A stretch of DNA of 64,000 nucleotides from Odontesthes bonariensis (GCF_027942865.1 NC_134507.1:31230447-31294446); one strand, 5' to 3'; counted from the first letter of the stretch, positions 53,340 through 63,870 are shown. The notes: generated by a model not told the origin, from the sequence alone. Translations and numbers: made by a program.

Positions 53340-54165
53340 TGTAAGACTGTTTAGGTGAGTTTGTCTGTTGAATCTGCTAGTGTGTGTCGTCCTGCCTCCA
53401 CCTCTGGCACCCTTTATATTTTCATTACCCCCTACCCGAACCAGGGTTTGCATCCCCACCCCGCTGTGACTGGTGTGCAGGTGGTGAGAGGCTGGGGTAG
53501 CTGGTGGTTGTGGGAAAAAAAAGATGGTTGTTGTGGTGTGAAGAGCAGTGTTGGCTGGCATTAGGGGGGGTGACTCTGGGACGCCAGTGGTCACTCTCTA
53601 GCCTCCTGGAGGTGTCGTGGGCCTAACTAGACGAAACACTGATGAAAGGAGGTTCCCACCTGATGACCCGAATGACATGTTGGTCAGCACTGCTCACTGA
53701 TCTATATAGGGAGTATAGGGAATTATTCACTGAGTCTGGTCCTTTTATTTTTTTTTCTTTAGCACAAGTTTCTTGTGTTTACCTTGAATCTGGCCAGGAG
53801 CGAGTAATGAATGATGGATAACGGGATGGCATACGTGGACTGAAGGCTGATTATTGCGCCCGTTTAGATTCACACCAAACGGCTGATGGATTACTTTTTT
53901 ATTAGATCATAAAGTCGTGATATGCTGATAAGGGCGAAGCTGTGAGTGTGGCTCCTTGTGTTGAACATGGAGAGAACAGGCTGATGGATTCGTAGCACAG
54001 CTACAACTTTACTGTTCAGGCTCCGCCCTCGTAGCTCCAACAGTTGCTGACTCTGAACTGCAGGAAGCACAAGGCCAAACATCAGAAGTTTGAATGCTGG
54101 GATGCCTCATATTTGCAAAGGGAAGAAGGAAAAGAAACAAAAGGAAAGAAGACACCTGCCGACAG
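53340..54165. other. Intergenic DNA, no gene recognised
   Basis: 53590-53710 resembles an interspersed repeat (GTCGTGGGCCTAACTAGACG, GAGGTTCCCACCTGATGACC), but no second copy exists in the window. The short frames here have no domain. Confidence 0.3.
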
Positions 54166-54169
54166 CTGC

Positions 54170-54606
54170 GCCTGTTGCGGTGTTTGCTGCTCGGAAGCAG
54201 GGGACTGCTCGGTCTGCACGGTCTACACAGCAGGCAGTGATACGAATTTAATTTATGATTTAATACATTATTGATTGTTTATTTATTTATTATTTAATAT
54301 AATTTATAATATAAAATTATTATCTAATAATAATTATATTTATCATGATATTTTATTATAATAAATATATTTTAAAATAATATATTTTAATATATTAAAA
54401 TAATATAATATTTTATAAAATATTATAAAAATATATAAAATATATTTTCTACATGGCGCTAGCCGGAGAGAAAATGGTGCCAAGCGATTGTGAGGTCTGA
54501 CTTTTTCCTGGAAAACGGTTTTGTGATGCAAATGTATTACTCTTTTGAACGCATATTGTTCTGAGAAGCAAAACGCTTTATTTTTTAAACCCCAGCCAAC
54601 TAGCCA
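54170..54606 (-). mobile_element. Foldback MITE half with AT-rich insert (left arm of a large inverted repeat)
   Basis: Reverse half of the TTAA foldback family (CAGCAGGCAGTGATACGAAT, GGTGCCAAGCGATTGTGAGG, CGCATATTGTTCTGAGAAGC) with an AT-rich stretch at 54245-54450 inserted in it. The same sequence in the opposite orientation runs from 55690 to 60640, where it is interrupted by two Rex3 LINEs. Confidence 0.75.
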
Positions 54607-55113
54607 GCCTGGAATACAGGCAATAAGAGACTTGTTTTGTGCACAATCTGATGTGCAACAGCACATCCACAACTGTCAAAGGTTCTCCATGTTAAATCTC
54701 CCAGGATGCTCAACCTGTTTGTCCTAACTGAGGCAATATGTTAAAGGATTCCACTTAAAGTTGGATTTCTTCTCACTGAGGAACCCGTTTTAGTGTCACA
54801 GCTGAGGAAAACTAAATTAAAAGATCACTTGTACTCTATGGGACTGTCTTAGTACTTTTTCTTTTTTTTGTTAATAGTTGCATTGCAATTTAGTCTTTTG
54901 ATTAATTGCAATTTATTTCTTGATTCATTGCTTGATTATTGATTTTATTTTTTTGTTTATTTTTTTCTCTCATTAATCCCTCTGTTGTTTTATCCTGATA
55001 AGATGCGTTTAATTTTGTTTATTTATCTTAATGGTGAGGTTCTCGATAAGCCCTCCCAGGGTTTCTAACCTCTCCAGCACTGATTCATTGCAGCTTATTA
55101 TCATTTATTATCT

Positions 55114-55117
<4 letters not shown>

Positions 55118-55170
<53 letters not shown>
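55118..55170. repeat. (GT)n microsatellite
   Basis: About 24 GT repeats followed by (TA)n, inside the interspersed repeat 54955-55255. Confidence 0.95.
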
Positions 55171-55176
<6 letters not shown>

Positions 55177-55291
55177 TTATTCTTTTTTTGTGATATAGTC
55201 TTGTTTGTAATGTTTTATTAAAGTGCAAACAAACAAACAATAAATAAAACACTTTTAGTCTTCTGATGCCTGCTGTGGCTTCTCGTCTCAG

Positions 55292-55608
55292 GGCATGAAG
55301 CGGACCATCCAGTGCCTGCAGGACCAGCTCAACCTGCAGACCATGCAGGCGCAGCAGGACTACGCTGAGCTGCGTTCGGCCTCTGAAACTCTGCAGAAAC
55401 CCATCAGCAGGCTGCAGGAGGACCTCAGCAGGTGAGCTGGAGACCTTCAGGTCCAACCGTGCTCTGGTTTTCATGCTCCTGTTGCCTCACGATGGCGTCT
55501 CGGTGCTCCTCTCTGCCGCAGCTGCAGCTCCTTAGAGAATCAGGCTTCAGCCCAGGCGGACCTCCTCTGACGGGGAAGAGTTCCACTGAAGCTCAGGCGC
55601 TGCATCAG
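55292..55608 (+). pseudogene. kif11: kif11 mid-tail exons with frameshift
   Basis: Two exons with consensus splice sites: 55292-55431 (acceptor CGTCTCAG, donor CAG then GTGAGC) and 55522-55608 (acceptor TGCCGCAG, donor CAG then GTAAAG). The first encodes MKRTIQCLQDQLNLQTMQAQ through ASETLQKPISRLQEDLS. This fits the kinesin-5 tail, where human KIF11 has an ENIQKPLSSVQENIQ-like stretch. In the frame imposed by the first exon, the second reads SSLENQASAQADLL and then hits TGA at 55568; the later part is open only in another frame (TGKSSTEAQALHQ). A one-base loss is the simplest reading. The pair lies on the same strand as the C-terminal kif11 exons but 6 kb downstream of them, which is the wrong order for one gene. 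Confidence 0.55.
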
Positions 55609-55683
55609 GTAAAGAGCAAAGTTGCTCGCACATTCTCAGCGCACAAGAAGATCTATGCAGTGCATAAAATAAAATTCATGATT

Positions 55684-56138
55684 CAGGATAGTTCGCCTCT
55701 TTTGTCATGAAGCTGTGTGACATCCCATATCAGCGACATAATTTATGAACATTTTCTTACCCCCTCCTGTGAGCCGAGTTCCAGCCTCGTTTTGGTGTTG
55801 ATGAAGGTAGTCCGGCTAGTTGGCTGGGGTTTAAAAAATAAAGCGTCTTGCTTCTCAAAACAATATGCGTTCAAAAGAGTATTACATTTGCATCACAAAA
55901 TGGTTCTCCGGGAAAAAGTCAGACTTCACAATCGCTTGGCCCTATTTTCTCTCCGGCTAGCGCCATGTATAAAATATATTATATTATTTTAATATATTAA
56001 AATATTATATATTTTATAAAATACTATATATTTTACAAAAATATTATATTTTCATAATAGTTTATAAAATATATTATTTTAAAATATATTTATTATAATA
56101 AAATATCATCATGATAAATATAATATTATTATTAGATT
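55684..56138 (+). mobile_element. Foldback MITE half (right arm of the large inverted repeat)
   Basis: Begins GTTCGCCTCTTTTGTCATGA and runs through TTTTGGTGTTGATGAAGGTA and CTCTCCGGCTAGCGCCATGT into the AT-rich stretch. It is inverted relative to 54170-54606. It is cut at 56138 by the Rex3 insertion and resumes after the second Rex3 copy at about 60461-60735. Confidence 0.75.
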
Positions 56139-56153
56139 CCATCCATCCATCCA

Positions 56154-57029
56154 TTATCTTCCGCTGGTCCGGGGATCGGGTCGTGGGGGCAGCAGCTTGA
56201 GCAGAGAGACCCAGACGTCCCTGTCCCCGGCCACTTCCTCCAGCTCCTCTGGGGGGACCCCGAGGCGTTCCCAGGCCAGCCGAGAGACATAGTCTCTCCA
56301 ACGTGTCCTGGGTCTTCCCCGGGGTCTCCTCCCAGTGGGACGGGCCCGGAACACCTCACCGGGGAGGCGTCCAGGAGGCATTCTCACAAGATGCCCGAGC
56401 CACCTCATCTGACTCCTCTCGATGCGGAGGAGCAGCGGTTCTACTCCGAGCCCCTCCCGGATGACCGAGCTTCTCACCCTATCTCTAAGGGAGAGCCCAG
56501 CCACCCTGCGGAGGAAACTCATTTCGGCCGCTTGTATTCGCGATCTCGTTCTTTCGGTCACTACCCACAGCTCGTGACCATAGGTGAGGGTAGGAACATA
56601 GATTGACCGGTAAATCGAGAGCTTCGCCTTCTGGCTCAGCTCCTTCTTCACCACGACGGGCCGGTGCAGAGCCCGCATCACTGCAGACGCCGCACCGATC
56701 CGTCTGTCAATCTCCTGCTCCATTCGTCCCTCACTCGTGAACAAGACCCCGAGATACTTGAACTCCTCCACTTGGGGAAGGATCTCATTCCCGACCCGGA
56801 GAGAGCATTCCACCCTTTTCCGGCCGAAGACCATGGTCTCAGATTTGGAGGTGCTGATGGTCATCCCAGCCGCTTCACACTCGGCTGCGAACCGCTCCAG
56901 TGAGAGCTGAAGGTCACGGCCCGACGACGCCAACAGAACCAAATCGTCCGCAAAAAGCAGAGACCCGATTCTGAGGTCGCCAAACCGGACCCCCTCAACG
57001 CCCTGGCTGCGCCTAGAAATTTTGTCCAT
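56154..57029 (-). CDS. Rex3 reverse transcriptase C-terminal part (after frameshift)
   Basis: A 291-residue frame holding the catalytic FADD box ([14 protein letters not shown]), the thumb and C-terminal region ([37 protein letters not shown]) and the final [20 protein letters not shown] and [20 protein letters not shown] motifs. It begins where the long frame 57013-59346 is broken. The FADD and following blocks are therefore out of frame with the endonuclease, and the copy cannot make a full protein as read here. Confidence 0.85.
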   Translation of the reverse strand: MDKISRRSQGVEGVRFGDLRIGSLLFADDLVLLASSGRDLQLSLERFAAECEAAGMTISTSKSETMVFGRKRVECSLRVGNEILPQVEEFKYLGVLFTSEGRMEQEIDRRIGAASAVMRALHRPVVVKKELSQKAKLSIYRSIYVPTLTYGHELWVVTERTRSRIQAAEMSFLRRVAGLSLRDRVRSSVIREGLGVEPLLLRIERSQMRWLGHLVRMPPGRLPGEVFRARPTGRRPRGRPRTRWRDYVSRLAWERLGVPPEELEEVAGDRDVWVSLLKLLPPRPDPRTSGR

Positions 57030-59346
57030 AAAAAATTATGAACAGAATCGGTGACAAAGGGCAGCCCTGACGGAGTCCAACCCTCACAGGAAACATGTCC
57101 GACTTACTGCCGGCAATGCGGACCAAACTCTGACACCGGTCATACAGAGACCGAACAGCCCATATCAAGGAGTCCGGCACTCCATACTCCCGGAGCACCC
57201 CCCACAAGAGTCCCCGAGGGACACGGTCGAACGCCTTCTCCAAGTCCACAAAACACATGTAGACCGGTTGGGCGAACTCCCATGCTCCCTCCAGGATCCT
57301 GCGGAGGGTATAGAGCTGGTCCACTGTTCCACGGCCAGGACGAAAACCACACTGCACCTCCTGAATCCGAGATTCGACTATCCGGCGGATCCTCCTCTCC
57401 AGTACCCCCGAAAAGACCTTACCAGGGAGGCTGAGGAGTGTGATCCCCCTATAGTTGGAACACACCCTCCGGTCCCCCTTTTTAAAGAGGGGGACCACCA
57501 CCCCGATCTGCCAGTCCAGAGGCACTGCCCCCGATGTCCACGCGATGCTGCAGAGGCGTGTCAACCAAGACAGCCCCACAACATCCAGAGCCTTGAGGAA
57601 CTCAGGACGGACCTCATCCACTCCCGGGGCCTTGCCACCGAGGAGTTTTTTGACCACCTCGGCAACCTCAGCCCCAGAAATGGGAGGTCCCACGTCCGAG
57701 CTCCCCAACTCTGCTTCCTCATCGGAAGGCGTGTCGGTAGGATTGAGGAGGCCCTCGAAGTATTCCCCCCACCGACTCACGACGTCCCTAGTTGAAGTCA
57801 GCAGAGCCCCGCCCTCACCATACACGGTGTTGACGGTGCACCGCTTCCCCCCCCTGAGCCGCCGAATGGTGGACCAGAATCTCCTCGAGGCCGTCCGGAA
57901 ATCGTTCTCCATGGCCTCCCCGAACTCCTCCCAAGCCCGAGTTTTTGCCTCAGCAACCGCCGAGGCTGCGTTCCGCTTGGCCTGTCGGTACCCATCAGCT
58001 GCTTCCAGAGTCCCACTGGCCAAAAAGGCCCGATAGGACTCCTTCTTCAGCTTGACGGCCTCCCTCACCACTGGGGTCCACCAGCGGGTTCGGGGATTGC
58101 CGCCACGACAGGCACCGACCACCTTGCGGCCACAGCTCCGGTCGGCCGCCTCAACAATGGAGGCACGGAACATGGCCCATTCGGGCTCAATGTCCCCCAC
58201 CTCCCCCGGGACATGGTTGAAGCTCTGCCGGAGGTGGGAGTTGAAACTCCTCCTTACAGGGGATTCCGCCAGCCGTTCCCAGCAGACCCTCACAATACGT
58301 TTGGGCCTGCCAGGTCTGACCGGCTTCCTCCCCCACCAGCGGAGCCAACTCACCACCAGGTGGTGATCAGTTGACAGCTCCGCCCCTCTCTTCACCCGAG
58401 TGTCCAGGACATACGGCCGCAAGTCCGACGATACGACTACAAAGTCGATCATCGAGCTGCGGCCTAGGGTGTCCTGGTGCCAAGTGCACATATGGACACC
58501 CTTATGCCTGAACATGGTGTTCGTTATGGACAATCCGTGACGAGCACAGAAGTCCAACAACAAAACACCACTCTGATTCAGATCGGGGGGGCCGTTCCTC
58601 CCAATCACGCCCCTCCAGGTCTCACTGTCATTGCCCACGTGAGCATTGAAGTCCCCCAGCAGGACGAGGGAGTCTCCCGGAGGAGCACTCTCTAGTGCCT
58701 CCTCCAGGGACTCCAAAAAGGGTGGGTACTCCGAACTGCCGTTCGGTGCATAAGCACAAACAACAGTCAGGACCCGTCCCCCCACCCTAAGGCGGAGGGA
58801 GGCTACCCTCTCGTCTACCGGGGTAAACCCCAATGTACAGGCGCACAGCCGGGGGGCAATAAGTATGCCCACACCTGCTCTACGCCTCTCACCGCGGGCA
58901 ACTCCAGAGTGGAAGAGAGTCCAACCCCTCTCGAGGAGGCTGGTTCCGGAGCCCAAGCCATGCGTCGAGGTGAGTCCGACTATATCTAGCCGGAACCGCT
59001 CAGCCTCGCGCACCAGCTCAGGCTCCTTCCCCAGCAGAGAGGTGACGTTCCACGTCCCAAGAGCCAGCTTCAGTAGCCGAGGATCAGACCGCCAAGGTCC
59101 CTGCCTTCGGCTGCCGCCCAGCTCACACTGCACCCGACCCCCATGGCCCCTCCCACGGGTGGTGAGCCCATAGGAAGGGGGACCCGTGTTGTTTCTTCGG
59201 GCTGTGCCCGACCGAGCCCCACGGGCACAGACCCGGCCACCAGGCGCTCGCCGGCGGGCCCCACCCCTGGGCCTGGCTCCAGGGGGAGGCCCCGGTAACC
59301 CGCGTCCGGGCAAGGGAACACGGCGTCCAAAAGTATCACTCATCAT
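57013..59346 (-). CDS. Rex3 endonuclease/reverse transcriptase ORF
   Basis: A 777-residue frame. The first 110 residues are Gly/Arg-rich. An AP-type endonuclease follows ([36 protein letters not shown]) at about residues 100-360, then a linker, then reverse transcriptase from about 590 on ([62 protein letters not shown]). It stops at FYGQNF because of one extra A at about 57030 in a run of A (six instead of the five seen in the second copy), just before the FADD box. Apart from this change the element looks intact, so it is young. Confidence 0.85.
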   Translation of the reverse strand: MMSDTFGRRVPLPGRGLPGPPPGARPRGGARRRAPGGRVCARGARSGTARRNNTGPPSYGLTTRGRGHGGRVQCELGGSRRQGPWRSDPRLLKLALGTWNVTSLLGKEPELVREAERFRLDIVGLTSTHGLGSGTSLLERGWTLFHSGVARGERRRAGVGILIAPRLCACTLGFTPVDERVASLRLRVGGRVLTVVCAYAPNGSSEYPPFLESLEEALESAPPGDSLVLLGDFNAHVGNDSETWRGVIGRNGPPDLNQSGVLLLDFCARHGLSITNTMFRHKGVHMCTWHQDTLGRSSMIDFVVVSSDLRPYVLDTRVKRGAELSTDHHLVVSWLRWWGRKPVRPGRPKRIVRVCWERLAESPVRRSFNSHLRQSFNHVPGEVGDIEPEWAMFRASIVEAADRSCGRKVVGACRGGNPRTRWWTPVVREAVKLKKESYRAFLASGTLEAADGYRQAKRNAASAVAEAKTRAWEEFGEAMENDFRTASRRFWSTIRRLRGGKRCTVNTVYGEGGALLTSTRDVVSRWGEYFEGLLNPTDTPSDEEAELGSSDVGPPISGAEVAEVVKKLLGGKAPGVDEVRPEFLKALDVVGLSWLTRLCSIAWTSGAVPLDWQIGVVVPLFKKGDRRVCSNYRGITLLSLPGKVFSGVLERRIRRIVESRIQEVQCGFRPGRGTVDQLYTLRRILEGAWEFAQPVYMCFVDLEKAFDRVPRGLLWGVLREYGVPDSLIWAVRSLYDRCQSLVRIAGSKSDMFPVRVGLRQGCPLSPILFIIFYGQNF

Positions 59347-59529
59347 AGGGGTTCTTGTGAGCTGTTCTTTGTCTGGTCCCTCATCTAGGATCTGTTTGCC
59401 ATGGGTGACCCTACCAGGGGCTTAAAGCCCCAGACAACATAGCTCCCAGACTCATTGGGGCACGCAAACCCCCCCACCACGGTAAGGTGACAGCTCAAGG
59501 GGGAGTATTATTAGATTATAATTTTATAT

Positions 59530-60460
59530 TATAAAATATCCATCCATCCATCCATCCATCATCTTCCGCTGGTCCGGGGATCGGGTCGCGGGGGCAGCAG
59601 CTTGAGCAGAGAGACCCAGACGTCCCTGTCCCCGGCCACTTCCTCCAGCTCTTCCGGGGGGACCCCGAGGCGTTCCCAGGCCAGCCGAGAAACATAGTCT
59701 CTCCAACGTGTCCTGGGTCTTCCCCGGGGCCTCCTCCCAGTGGGACGGGCCCGGAACACCTCACCGGGGAGGCGTCCAGGAGGCATTCTCACTAGATGCC
59801 CGAGCCACCTCATCTGACTCCTCTCGATGCGGAGGAGCAGCGGTTCTACTCCGAGCCCCTCCCGGATGACCGAGCTTCTCACCCTATCTCTAAGGGAGAG
59901 CCCAGACACCCTGCGGAGGAAACTCATTTCGGCCGCTTGTATTCGCGATCTCGTTCTTTCGGTCCCTACCCACAGCTCGTGACCATAGGTGAGGATAGGA
60001 ACATAGATTGACCGGTAAATCGAGAGCTTCGCCTTCTGGCTCAGCTCCTTCTTCACCACGACGGGCCGGTGCAGAGCCCGCATCACTGCAGACGCCGCAC
60101 CGATCCGTCTGTCAATCTCCTGCTCCATTCGTCCCTCACTCGTGAACAAGACCCCGAGATACTTGAACTCCTCCACTTGGGGAAGGATCTCATTCCCGAC
60201 CCGGAGAGAGCATTCCACCCTTTTCCGGCCGAGGACCATGGTCTCAGATTTGGAGGTGCTGATTCTCATCCCAGCCGCTTCGCACTCGGCTGCAAACCGC
60301 TCCAGTGAGAGCTGAAGGTCACGGCCTGAGGACGCCAGCAGAACCAAATCGTCCGCAAAAAGCAGAGACCCGATTCTGAGGTCGCCAAACCGGACCCCCT
60401 CAACGCCCTGGCTGCGCCTAGAAATTCTGTCCATAAAAATTATGAACAGAATCGGTGACA
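59530..60460 (-). mobile_element. Rex3 LINE, 5'-truncated second copy
   Basis: Nearly identical to the 3' part of the first copy, with a 300-residue frame (60461-59559) from [18 protein letters not shown] to the end. It starts abruptly at 60460 in AT-rich DNA and ends in the (GATG)n tail ATCCATCCATCCATC at 59538-59560. Same orientation as copy 1 and 24 bp from its 5' end. It has five A where copy 1 has six, and its frame is open. Confidence 0.88.
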
Positions 60461-60735
60461 ATTCTATTAAAATAATACAATTATATTAAATAATAAATAA
60501 ACAATCAATAATGTATTAAATAATAAATTAATATCGTATCACTGCCTGCTGTGTAAACTGTGCAGACCGAGCAGTCCCTGCTTACAAGCAGCAAACACCG
60601 TAACAGGCGCCGCTGTCGGCAGCAGGCAGTGATGCGAAGGGAGACAAAATAGGGCCAAGCAATTGTGAGGTCTGACTTTTTTCCTGGAGAATGATTTTTG
60701 TGATGCAAATGTATTACCCTTTTGAACGCATATTG
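60461..60735. mobile_element. Continuation of the foldback MITE right arm
   Basis: After the Rex3 copies the interrupted sequence resumes (ATAAACAATCAATAATGTAT, CGTATCACTGCCTGCTGTGT) and passes the palindrome centre (GCAGCAAACACCGTAACAGG). It enters the reverse half (AGGGCCAAGCAATTGTGAGG) until it is cut at about 60737 by the 60738-61298 element. Confidence 0.7.
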
Positions 60736-60737
60736 TT

Positions 60738-61298
60738 TTTTGTGTTTTTTTTAATACTCTTTTTATTGGTTTTTCAGTTATAAGTGTACAAACATTAGAA
60801 AAACAAAACTGACAACAAAACAACAATACATGCCCAGTAATATTGTTGTAATGTTTTCAATACTTGAACGCAGTTTTTCTAGAGAAAATAATTGTTTTGT
60901 CGTCCAGATTATCGTCCATTGACTCTTTTGGGCTTTCACATGCGCGAGCGTACAACTAACCGGTGAGTTACATGCTGTTTATAAAGTTGTTTTGTAACGT
61001 CCCCATGCCAGTAATGTGAGAACCATGCATATGGTTTTGATGGTAAGGCTTGTGACTTTATTGTCGGATGGTTTATAAAGTGGTGTGACGTTTCTGCAGT
61101 GTGCAAGTTGTTGTTTTACGTGGAAGGGTTAGCGCTTGCCCCTAGCCACCACGTATTAGCCTCGCATGACAGGCTGAGCAAACAGTGCGATCTCCACACA
61201 GGGAGCGCAGATTTGCACCGGTCTGTGTCCTACTGTCAGTATTTGACAACCTCTAGCAATGGAAATGCGCTTCAAATGCCCCGGAGTTCCCCTTTAAC
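60738..61298. mobile_element. Interspersed element, copy 2, inserted in the foldback MITE
   Basis: 60822-61298 matches 48228-48717 almost base for base and ends at the same GGAGTTCCCCTTTAA. The MITE sequence continues immediately after it (CTGGAACTCGGCTCACAGGA at 61299), so this copy is nested. The left 80 bp differ from copy 1. Confidence 0.65.
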
Positions 61299-61411
61299 TG
61301 GAACTCGGCTCACAGGACGCAGCAGGGGGTAAGAAAATGTTCATAAATGATATTGCTAATATGGGATGTCATACAGCTTCATGTCAAAAGAGGCGAACTG
61401 TCCCTTTAAGG
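61299..61411 (-). mobile_element. Foldback MITE terminal piece
   Basis: The end of the reverse half: GACGCAGCAGGGGGTAAGAA, GTCATACAGCTTCATGTCAA and the terminus GGCGAACTGTCCCTTTAA at 61394-61411. It completes the element interrupted at 60737. Confidence 0.75.
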
Positions 61412-61456
61412 TTTGTTTACTGTCAGAACTACTTCTTCCGTTTATTTCCGACTCAC

Positions 61457-61862
61457 CAGCAGCTGCAGCAGAAGGTCTTTGTCCCCCTGACACAGCGCCT
61501 CATGCTGCTGCACGCGCTGCTGACAGCGAGCCACGCCCTCCGCCACCAGCGACCCGACTCCGCCCACCACCGACTCCACGGCGGTCAGAGCGCCTTTCAG
61601 CGTCGCCTCGTTCATAACGAGGACGGAATCTGAACGGAAAGAGCGCAGAAAGACGGAATAGATGTGATTTCTTTCATTTGAACTTGGAGAAAACTTTCAG
61701 GAAACGCCGCGGCTCTCTGGTCTTACCGATGGCGTGCGAGTAGCTGCTCAGCATGTGCTGGTGTTTGGCGCCGTGCTCCTGAACGCACCGCTGAATGTTG
61801 CCGAAGGCTCCGTCCATCCGCTGAGCAAAAGTCTGCTGGATCTGCACGTTGTGCTGCTCCAC
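61457..61862 (-). CDS. kif11: kif11 stalk/tail exons (kinesin-5), inverted relative to the other kif11 exons
   Basis: Two exons with GT-AG borders and matching phase: 61862-61727 (136 bp) and 61629-61457 (173 bp). The first encodes VEQHNVQIQQTFAQRMDGAF and HQHMLSSYSHAIG. The second encodes SVLVMNEATLKGALTAVESV through HEALCQGDKDLLLQLL. The human protein has a closely similar run in its stalk (VDQHNAEAQDIF, KQKAMLEVHK, SALDTITTVALGSL). Both exons are open with no defect. They are transcribed leftwards, whereas the later tail exons at 55.3 kb and the C-terminus at 48.9 kb are on the plus strand, so these three groups cannot form one transcript as assembled. An exon-like frame at 62011-62217 is phase-compatible upstream but does not look like kinesin. 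Confidence 0.7.
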
Positions 61863-62010
61863 CTGCAAGTTGGGCGCCGTTCGTTAGTCACAACGGAATA
61901 TTTGTGCAGATTTTCTGTCCGTCTGCCACACTTTGGACCCCGTAGTCCTTCGACCAAACAGTCCAAAGCTAAAGCGCCTGAAATCCGTGAGACATTTGAA
62001 TGAGGCTTAC

Positions 62011-62217
62011 AGCCGTGTCCCTAAACACAGTGGCGGGCCCTTTGAGTGGAAACTGGTTTATAGCATTTATAGACAACATTTCTATGGCCAGGAGCTGGAT
62101 GGATTCCAGTGTGTCGGCTTTGGATCGGATCTCTGCTTCGTACAGATGTTGTACAGATGTTGTGCTGCTGTTGGCTGTGGTGTCAAACTTCTCATCAGGA
62201 CTTTTTAACATGTTCTT
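62011..62217 (-). other. Exon-like open frame of unknown origin
   Basis: A 69-codon block with a good acceptor (CTTCCATTTCAG) and a consensus donor (GCT then GTAAGC). It encodes NMLKSPDEKFDTTANSSTTS, LYEAEIRSKADTLESIQLLA and INQFPLKGPATVF. The composition is amphipathic/helical. It lies between kif11 stalk exons and the Harbinger element. It could be an accessory-protein exon of a DNA transposon, or from another host gene. Not recognised. Confidence 0.35.
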
Positions 62218-62229
62218 CTGAAATGGAAG

Positions 62230-62870
62230 AATTGAGCCATAAAAAATAAAAAGATTTAAAAAAAAAAAAAAAAAAAAAAAAGCACTGAGTTGTAAATACA
62301 TTTTATGATAGTTATCATATATATATTTTTCTTGTATTGATTAAGAGTTTTGAGCAAAGTTGTGCTTTGCTCAAGAAACCCTGTAATCCTAGGCACTGAC
62401 AGGTTATTAATTGATAAAGGTACCTCCTGTTGAGGGGAAACGGGCCCGGCAAATACCCGTGAGGACGGCGGAGTCCTGCGTAAACAGGCGCTTAAATTCC
62501 GTAACAAAAACGGTGTGACTGTGTGTAAGGAGAGCGAAAATATCATTTAGATATTTTCCTCTCATATAATCCAGCAGGACTGTAAGCAGAGAGCCTCTTG
62601 TGGATGCAAAGGCACAAATTTTCCACTCGAAAGAGTTGAAGCGAAAATTACCACAAAAGGAGATTTTTCTCTGCCCTGCTGAATATAAACAACCAGTTAT
62701 TACAACACCCTAGGTGTTGAAAAGCTGGACTATATTCTCAAAATGGGAAACGGGGGAAATAGTCAAAAAGAAAGTGTCTATAAAGAAAAAGGCCCAATCC
62801 CATTTCACCCCTTGGCCCTACCCCTTACGCCATGGGCAGGCGCTCGATGACTGCAACTAAAGCCGTGCAA
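62230..62870. other. Repeat-like DNA, no gene
   Basis: Starts with an A-run (62257-62281) and continues with low-complexity sequence. 62410-62530 may be part of the Harbinger element's other end, but no inverted repeat was proven. Confidence 0.3.
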
Positions 62871-62879
62871 TCAGTTGTT

Positions 62880-63870
62880 GCCTCATCATGATGGCACTTT
62901 GATGGGGTGGTCCATGAGGGGGGTCTTCTGGCACCACACCTTCTGGGCTGGTTCAGGAAGTAGGAGACCCTCGTTCATGGCAATATTGCGCCATGAACGA
63001 GGTATCGAGACACACCCACCTGGCCTTCAGCTCAGTGCGCTCCATGACAGCACGGGTGTTTTGATGCGTATATGTGTGCAGTCTAGTGCTCCGATTATGA
63101 TTGGCAGTCCAGCCACAGGATGAAAGTCCCTCTTAATTTGTACTTGTTGGACAGCGGTGTATGGGAATCTGATGTACCATGGGTGATAAACTGATGAGAG
63201 CTTTGATGACCAAGGGAGCGCACGACTCACAGAGGACTGGGACACCCCGATCTGTCTCCAATCTCCCTCTGAAAGGTTCTAGTGGCCAAAAATCCAAGGG
63301 TGGTGAGGACCTGGACGTGGGGTGGAATTGGGTTTGATCGGCGTGTTTCTCCCTGGAGTTGTGGCTCTAGCAAGCTGCATATTTGTAGCAGCACAGTCTT
63401 TGGGAATCTTAATCGCGATGTCAGCCATTCGTCTGTCTCCGCAAGGATATCTACACGGTCTCTTCCAAGAGCCTGATGCGCTAAGGCATCCAAAAGTAGC
63501 AAGACAGCCGCTGGTTACGCTTCCCATTGACCTTGTTATATACAGATTCAAATTAACCTTCAATTAGTGCATAATTTAAGTCAAACAGAATAATGTCAGC
63601 ATCATTATGGGGTATAATGTATATTTATTTATGTTTTCTTCAAAGTAATTAAATATATAATCCATTAGTCAAGCAAACTTGATCTGAATAACAGCGGACT
63701 ATTTTACGAAACTCCTACGACAGCTCTGGATCACTCGTAAATTCTGTTCGTACCTGAAAGAAAACGTAAAATACGAAAAGATTGGTGAATGCACAAATTC
63801 TCTTAAATCACTCGTACGGACGATTTAAGAACAAATCTGTGCGTACGAAAGGTTCTTATGAGGCCCATTG
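62880..63870 (-). mobile_element. PIF/Harbinger element with internally deleted transposase
   Basis: The minus strand carries HARBI1-like transposase pieces in order: DEWLTSRLRFPKTVLLQICS and TLGFLATRTFQREIGDRSG (63502-63240), then SQSSVSRAL and LPIIIGALDCTHIRIKTP, which holds the first catalytic Asp (63245-63050), then a jump to a late fragment (ELKARWVCLDT). The middle with the second Asp is missing, and frames shift between pieces. The right end TGCGTACGAAAGGTTCTTAT-GAGGCCC (to about 63868) is a typical fish Harbinger terminus. The left boundary is not fixed. Confidence 0.75.
63027..63502 (-). pseudogene. HARBI1-like transposase, fragmented
   Basis: Two overlapping minus-strand frames, 63502-63227 and 63245-63027, give the N-terminal helix-turn-helix region and the first DDE block (GALDCTHI) of a Harbinger transposase. 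They are separated by a frame change near 63240 (the expected GVSQSSVSRAL junction is split). The second catalytic block is deleted, so the protein cannot be active. Confidence 0.7.

Larger units (their letters stand above)
56139..59505 (-). mobile_element. Rex3 LINE, near full length, 12-bp TSD
   Basis: A non-LTR retrotransposon of the RTE/Rex3 type. On the minus strand the order is 5' region (59505-59347), endonuclease plus reverse transcriptase frame (59346-57013), C-terminal frame (57029-56154) and 3' (GATG)n tail (GGATGGATGG at 56139-56155). Perfect 12-bp target duplications TATTATTAGATT lie at 56127-56138 and 59506-59517. The stretch CGGTGACAAAGGGCAGCCCTG (57049 on) is the well-known conserved Rex3 site used for typing. 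It is inserted in the right arm of an AT-rich inverted repeat. Confidence 0.9.

Noticed and set aside
57051-59425. Multiple plus-strand frames of 70-190 codons
   Set aside because: Antisense shadows of the Rex3 reverse transcriptase.
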